Assembly (NCBI GenBank): GCA_013398955.1
Contig: VWPU01003071.1
Coordinates: 84,444-148,443 of the forward strand
Reading direction: 5' to 3'
DNA: 64,000 nucleotides
Origin: Callaeas wilsoni
Taxonomy: Eukaryota; Chordata; Aves; Passeriformes; Callaeidae
Below, piece after piece: positions 61,701-64,000 of this stretch. The translations under genes and the position numbers were made by a program. How positions within the stretch are numbered: position 1 is the first letter of the stretch; every line of letters starts with the position of its first letter. The notes beneath the pieces were generated by a model that saw only the letters and a program-made list of their open reading frames with translations, was not told where the DNA came from and did not search any database.

Positions 61701-63678
61701 AGACCTTACACCAGGGTGCAGCGTGCAAGTCTGCCTGATGGTGGAATCAGAAAACCAGGATGCCACTGAATCAGTCCTGAGACATTGCACTTACACTAAA
61801 GATCACTGTCCAATGAAATACTGGGAAGTCACTGATCTCTGAGCAGTTTAAAATAGTATCTGTATTAAAAATAAAACAAAAGCTCTATAGCTGAATGTAT
61901 GGCTACTGCACCTCCTTAGGGAACGATCACTTCATCCTAGGAGCTCCTATAGCCTGATGATTTAAACTTCCTCCTGAAAAATGAGACCTTTGGGTGCAAA
62001 CCCTTTCAGACTCAATTACTTTTGATGCCAAAACCAGACATCAGCACTTCAATCTTTTCAGAAGGTGACTTTGCCTCACTTGGCATTTTCTTAAGGGCTG
62101 ACATTGCCAGAATGGACAGAGAAGCCCTTTGGCTTTTGGTCAGCCTGGAGTCAGGCACTCAATTTCCTGAGTCAGAGGGCCTGAGAATGGGCAGAAATTT
62201 GGCCAGGGTTGTCAAGCAGAAAGAAGAGGGGAAGCTACTTAATCTGGATAGCACACCCGCAGTTTAGACCTTGTTTTAGCACATTCTGCTGTCGCTGGAA
62301 TTTTCTTAACAACAGCTGTTTTAAAAAAAGGTCACAAACTTAAGGAGCTTCAAAAATGGAGCCCTGTAGTTGCAATTCAGTTGATTTTCTGATTAAAAAA
62401 GGCAACGGTGATAGAACCAGATTCTGAAGAGTCTTTACACATCAAAGGGTATTCATTTCTAGCTAATCCTTAGGAGGCTGTACTTGCATTTTCAGTCTCA
62501 GCACAACCAATTAAAGCTGCAGAGCTGCATCTTTCCTTAGTTCAGAATTTAATAGAGTAGTGTCAGAAAAAGTTTTGAGCTTTGAATACACTGACAAGAA
62601 CTGAGAAAATCTGCGAGTGTAACTGGGGAGACTCACGTCTGAGGTTCATTTCCGAAAGATAATATAAAAAAGGACAAATTTCTAAGCTGGGGGTTATGGC
62701 TGAATGTCCCTTAAAGGGCAATGGTATCGGTGGTGATAGGGAATGACTGTCAGGTGAGTTCGAAGACTGCACTTTGTTCTTTTATTTTCTTTGGTAATGA
62801 CGCTTCCAATTCTGAATCAGCATTGCAACTTTTTGCTTTGCTAGAAAGAACATGCATTATTTTTCCATCTCAAGCATGTAGCACATCCAAAGCACCCAGA
62901 TGCAGCTGGCAACTAAATCAGTCTTGCTTCTCCAAAACAGTGAATTCATACTGAGCGTGTTACAGGCTCATGGGTAACCTGCAATGCAGAATGAATTTGG
63001 AATCCTGGCTAAGGGACAATTTGAGTACCGATATGACCAGGTGCCATATCTGGTCATATCAGTATGGATGATACTGATATTATCAGGAGATGGTATCTTC
63101 ATCTTCAGGAGAAATCATTTTTGGCATGTTTATAGCAGTGTATTTCTCGATAGAATCTGTTCATGCTAAACATTAAACTTGTCACAAGTAGCAGCTTTGC
63201 AAATGTGTAGAGGTAGTGGGCTTTCTAAGGAGAAACTTTTCTACGTTTTGTAAAGCAGAATGGAAAGTCTCAGTGATCTACAGAAGCCTGAAGTAGATGA
63301 TCTGGATTCCTGCCCAGAATTCAGGCACATAATCACTTTTAATTCTTTAAACTGTAAAATCGCCTGTCTTACAGAGTGGTGAAGAGGACAACCCTATGAA
63401 GGCAGGTTTCTGTTGTGGCAACTGCTCTACCAGCACAACAACTCCTGCAACTTGTGAAGAAACATCACTGTAAAGACAGCACTCTGATATTACCTTGACA
63501 GCTCTCCCTGGCTCTGCAGACTCCCATGCTTGTTTCATGGCTCTGATCTCATCTACTCGCCGGGTGTCTTTCTTCACATCCAGAAAGTCTGCCTCTTTCT
63601 GTTCACTAACTATGTGTAAAATCCAGTAGGGGGTGTTTGAATCTGCTGGCTGAAAGTATCGTAAACATAATGTAGTCA
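55593..63678 (-). CDS. ADGB: Androglobin, C-terminal part (six exons, 5' part outside window)
   Basis: Exons in transcript order are 63494-63678, 61495-61603, 61263-61321, 60357-60457, 57364-57547 and 55593-55757, and give about 266 residues to the stop. Every junction is GT-AG and every phase closes. What I see: a motif reading KKDTRRVDEIRAMKQAWE followed by AEPGRA, then an acidic linker, then a charged glutamine- and arginine-rich probable coiled coil and a lysine-rich tail. From knowledge of the family: androglobin is a large chimeric globin with an N-terminal calpain-like domain, a permuted globin domain split by an IQ motif, and a poorly characterised C-terminal region; it is expressed in testis and ciliated cells and is needed for sperm formation. 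Only the region after the globin domain is here. The name rests on recognising the motif and the coiled-coil tail, not on an alignment. Introns range from 173 to about 2,800 bases; the largest carries a SINE and an LTR. Confidence 0.78.
57364..57547 (-). CDS. ADGB: ADGB exon, Gln/Arg-rich coiled coil
   Basis: A strong acceptor (TTTATATTTCCTTCAG) starts the exon and a CAG/GTATGT donor ends it in phase 0. After one base completing the split Val codon it encodes 61 residues: KTISESVLRNESIIQQQQ, then TQEKINHFRQLRTRALEQRQ and KEENDRILLKQNILEMYENLQ-type sequence. The charge pattern and lack of Pro and Gly argue for a long helix or coiled coil, which continues into the last exon. Confidence 0.8.
58428..58569 (+). 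repeat. tRNA-Ile-derived SINE, TguSINE1-like
   Basis: The head resembles tRNA-Ile: a perfect RNA polymerase III A box (TGGCTCAGTTGG, 58437-58448), an anticodon-arm region reading GTGGTGCTGATAACACC, and a degraded B box near 58482-58492. The tail (CTTGATGATCC, CCCTTCCAACTCAGAA) is the CR1-type 3' end used by CR1 reverse transcriptase. This head plus tail is the architecture known for the passerine TguSINE1 family. The insert lies in an ADGB intron, opposite to the gene. Point changes in the B box and acceptor stem mean it is not a functional tRNA. Confidence 0.8.
59333..59921 (+). mobile_element. Solo-LTR-like element with internal tandem duplication
   Basis: The block begins TGTTAAAACC and ends near AGTACA, giving the TG...CA ends typical of retroviral LTRs. 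It contains a TATA-like box (about 59603-59609), a poly(A) signal AATAAA at 59866-59871 after a T-rich stretch, and a promoter-like region of CCACACCCTTCTACA-type repeats. No gag, pol or env sequence flanks it, so it looks like a solo LTR of an endogenous retrovirus. I see no clear target-site duplication, so the ends are approximate. The first 187 bases are a tandem duplication (59334-59426 and 59427-59520). It lies in an ADGB intron, antisense to the gene. Confidence 0.6.
60357..60457 (-). CDS. ADGB: ADGB predicted exon found by splice-phase need
   Basis: The frame opens after an acceptor with a good pyrimidine tract (ending TTCAATTCCACAG) and reads SATFGNDEIEHFYNMQFLNE, then DFYILENSVLMGS, before a GTAAGG donor. 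Its length of 101 bases starts in phase 0 and leaves two bases, exactly what is needed to bridge the exon at 61263-61321 and the one at 57364-57547, forming a Val codon across the second junction. The frame remains open upstream to about 60,535, so an earlier AG (after GTAAAG or ATAAAG) could make the exon longer without changing the phase. I do not recognise this segment from memory of other ADGB proteins, so confidence is lower. Confidence 0.6.
61263..61321 (-). CDS. ADGB: ADGB short exon, RDTALRLLEAAKLPLSKLQ
   Basis: This 59-base exon lies between an acceptor ending ATTTCCAG and a GTAGCC donor. It takes one base from the exon before (Asp codon) and then encodes RDTALRLLEAAKLPLSKLQ, ending in phase 0. 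The upstream intron is only 173 bases (61322-61494). The other frames are interrupted by a stop. Because it ends in phase 0 while the 57.5 kb exon needs two bases from its predecessor, at least one further exon must lie between them. Confidence 0.72.
61495..61603 (-). CDS. ADGB: ADGB exon, AFQERVRFINKY segment and acidic linker
   Basis: A pyrimidine-rich acceptor ending TTCTCTAG precedes GCT TTT CAG, and the exon ends at a GTAAGG donor. It encodes 36 complete residues starting AFQERVRFINKYAVRD and moving into an acidic, Ser/Thr/Pro-rich linker ending SSGEP. It begins in phase 0, matching the previous exon's end, and leaves one base (G). That base joins the first two bases of the next exon to make an Asp codon. 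It follows the AEPGRAVK end of the preceding exon, the helix-like continuation expected for this region. Confidence 0.78.
63494..63678 (-). CDS. ADGB: ADGB exon with the KKDTRRVDEIRAMKQAWE motif
   Basis: The minus-strand frame reads TTLCLRYFQPADSN, continues through PYWILHIVSEQKEADFLDV to the KKDTRRVDEIRAMKQAWE motif, and ends AEPGRAVK exactly at a GTAATA donor (phase 0). This is the most recognisable stretch of the gene. The 5' boundary is uncertain. I placed the acceptor after the CAG just before 63678, but its pyrimidine tract is poor. The same frame stays open upstream to about 63,785 and reads plausibly (for example NFILKCGNRCIPV), so the exon may be longer. A strong pyrimidine-rich acceptor near 63,800 is followed by an in-frame stop, so it cannot be used in this frame. 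Confidence 0.8.
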
Positions 63679-64000
63679 CTGGTATACATCTATTACCACA
63701 CTTTAGGATGAAGTTATGTTTTTGTATACTGGTATTTTTTCTGACTGATATACATTGTACATTGACAGACTTTGATATGCATTATGACACAAAGAGAGGC
63801 TGCCAAAGGAAAGAAAAATTACCTTGCAATGCCTGGAAACACTTTCAGGTATTTTGTTTACATGTTTTCCCCCACTCCCATAGAGCATGCTCCACACTCC
63901 CAGTTCTTTTGAACAGTTTGTCTGAACAAGAGTATTTTGTGTGATTGTTCATGCAATTGTTTTATCTACCTGCCAAGCTCCTCTCTTTTCTTTTCCTTTC

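Noticed and set aside
63823..63955. A further ADGB exon reading LGVWSMLYGSGGKHVNK before a CAAG/GTAATT donor
   Set aside because: It ends in phase 0, while the proposed acceptor at 63678 needs one base from its predecessor. The remaining intron would be very short, and I do not recognise the peptide.

Overview
The window is vertebrate nuclear DNA, almost certainly from a passerine (songbird-type) bird. Three things point there: truncated CR1 LINE 3' ends with the usual bird consensus, a tRNA-Ile-derived SINE with a CR1-like tail (the TguSINE1 type described from zebra finch and other passerines), and introns with canonical GT-AG splice sites. There is no bacterial-style gene density: most open frames are short chance frames.

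The only protein-coding gene I can support lies on the minus strand at the right edge (about 55.3-63.7 kb). Six exons, read right to left, join with consistent splice phases into a C-terminal stretch of about 266 residues, which I recognise as androglobin (ADGB), followed by a stop codon and a poly(A) signal. The rest of ADGB (calpain-like, globin and IQ parts) lies beyond the right edge. The 60.36-60.46 kb exon was found because the flanking exon phases needed one. A SINE and a solo-LTR-like element sit in one intron, both in plus orientation, antisense to the gene.

The left 55 kb looks intergenic. In other vertebrates the neighbour downstream of ADGB is STXBP5, so this is probably the ADGB-STXBP5 interval, but no STXBP5 exon was recognised. 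It holds: three truncated CR1 copies (7.5, 23.5 and 30.6-31.1 kb; the third reversed); a decayed older CR1/L3-type LINE (about 12.85-14.37 kb); a perfect 87-copy GGGAA array (22.3-22.8 kb); a CpG island without a recognised gene (42.5-42.8 kb); and a second, larger CpG-rich block (47.2-48.4 kb) that is mostly a GC-rich minisatellite broken by an 18-base run of N and bordered by a consensus CTCF site.

No new protein system is visible. The most unusual items are the long perfect pentanucleotide array, the GC-rich higher-order repeat around the assembly gap, the LTR with an internal 93-base tandem duplication, and the phase-predicted ADGB exon.
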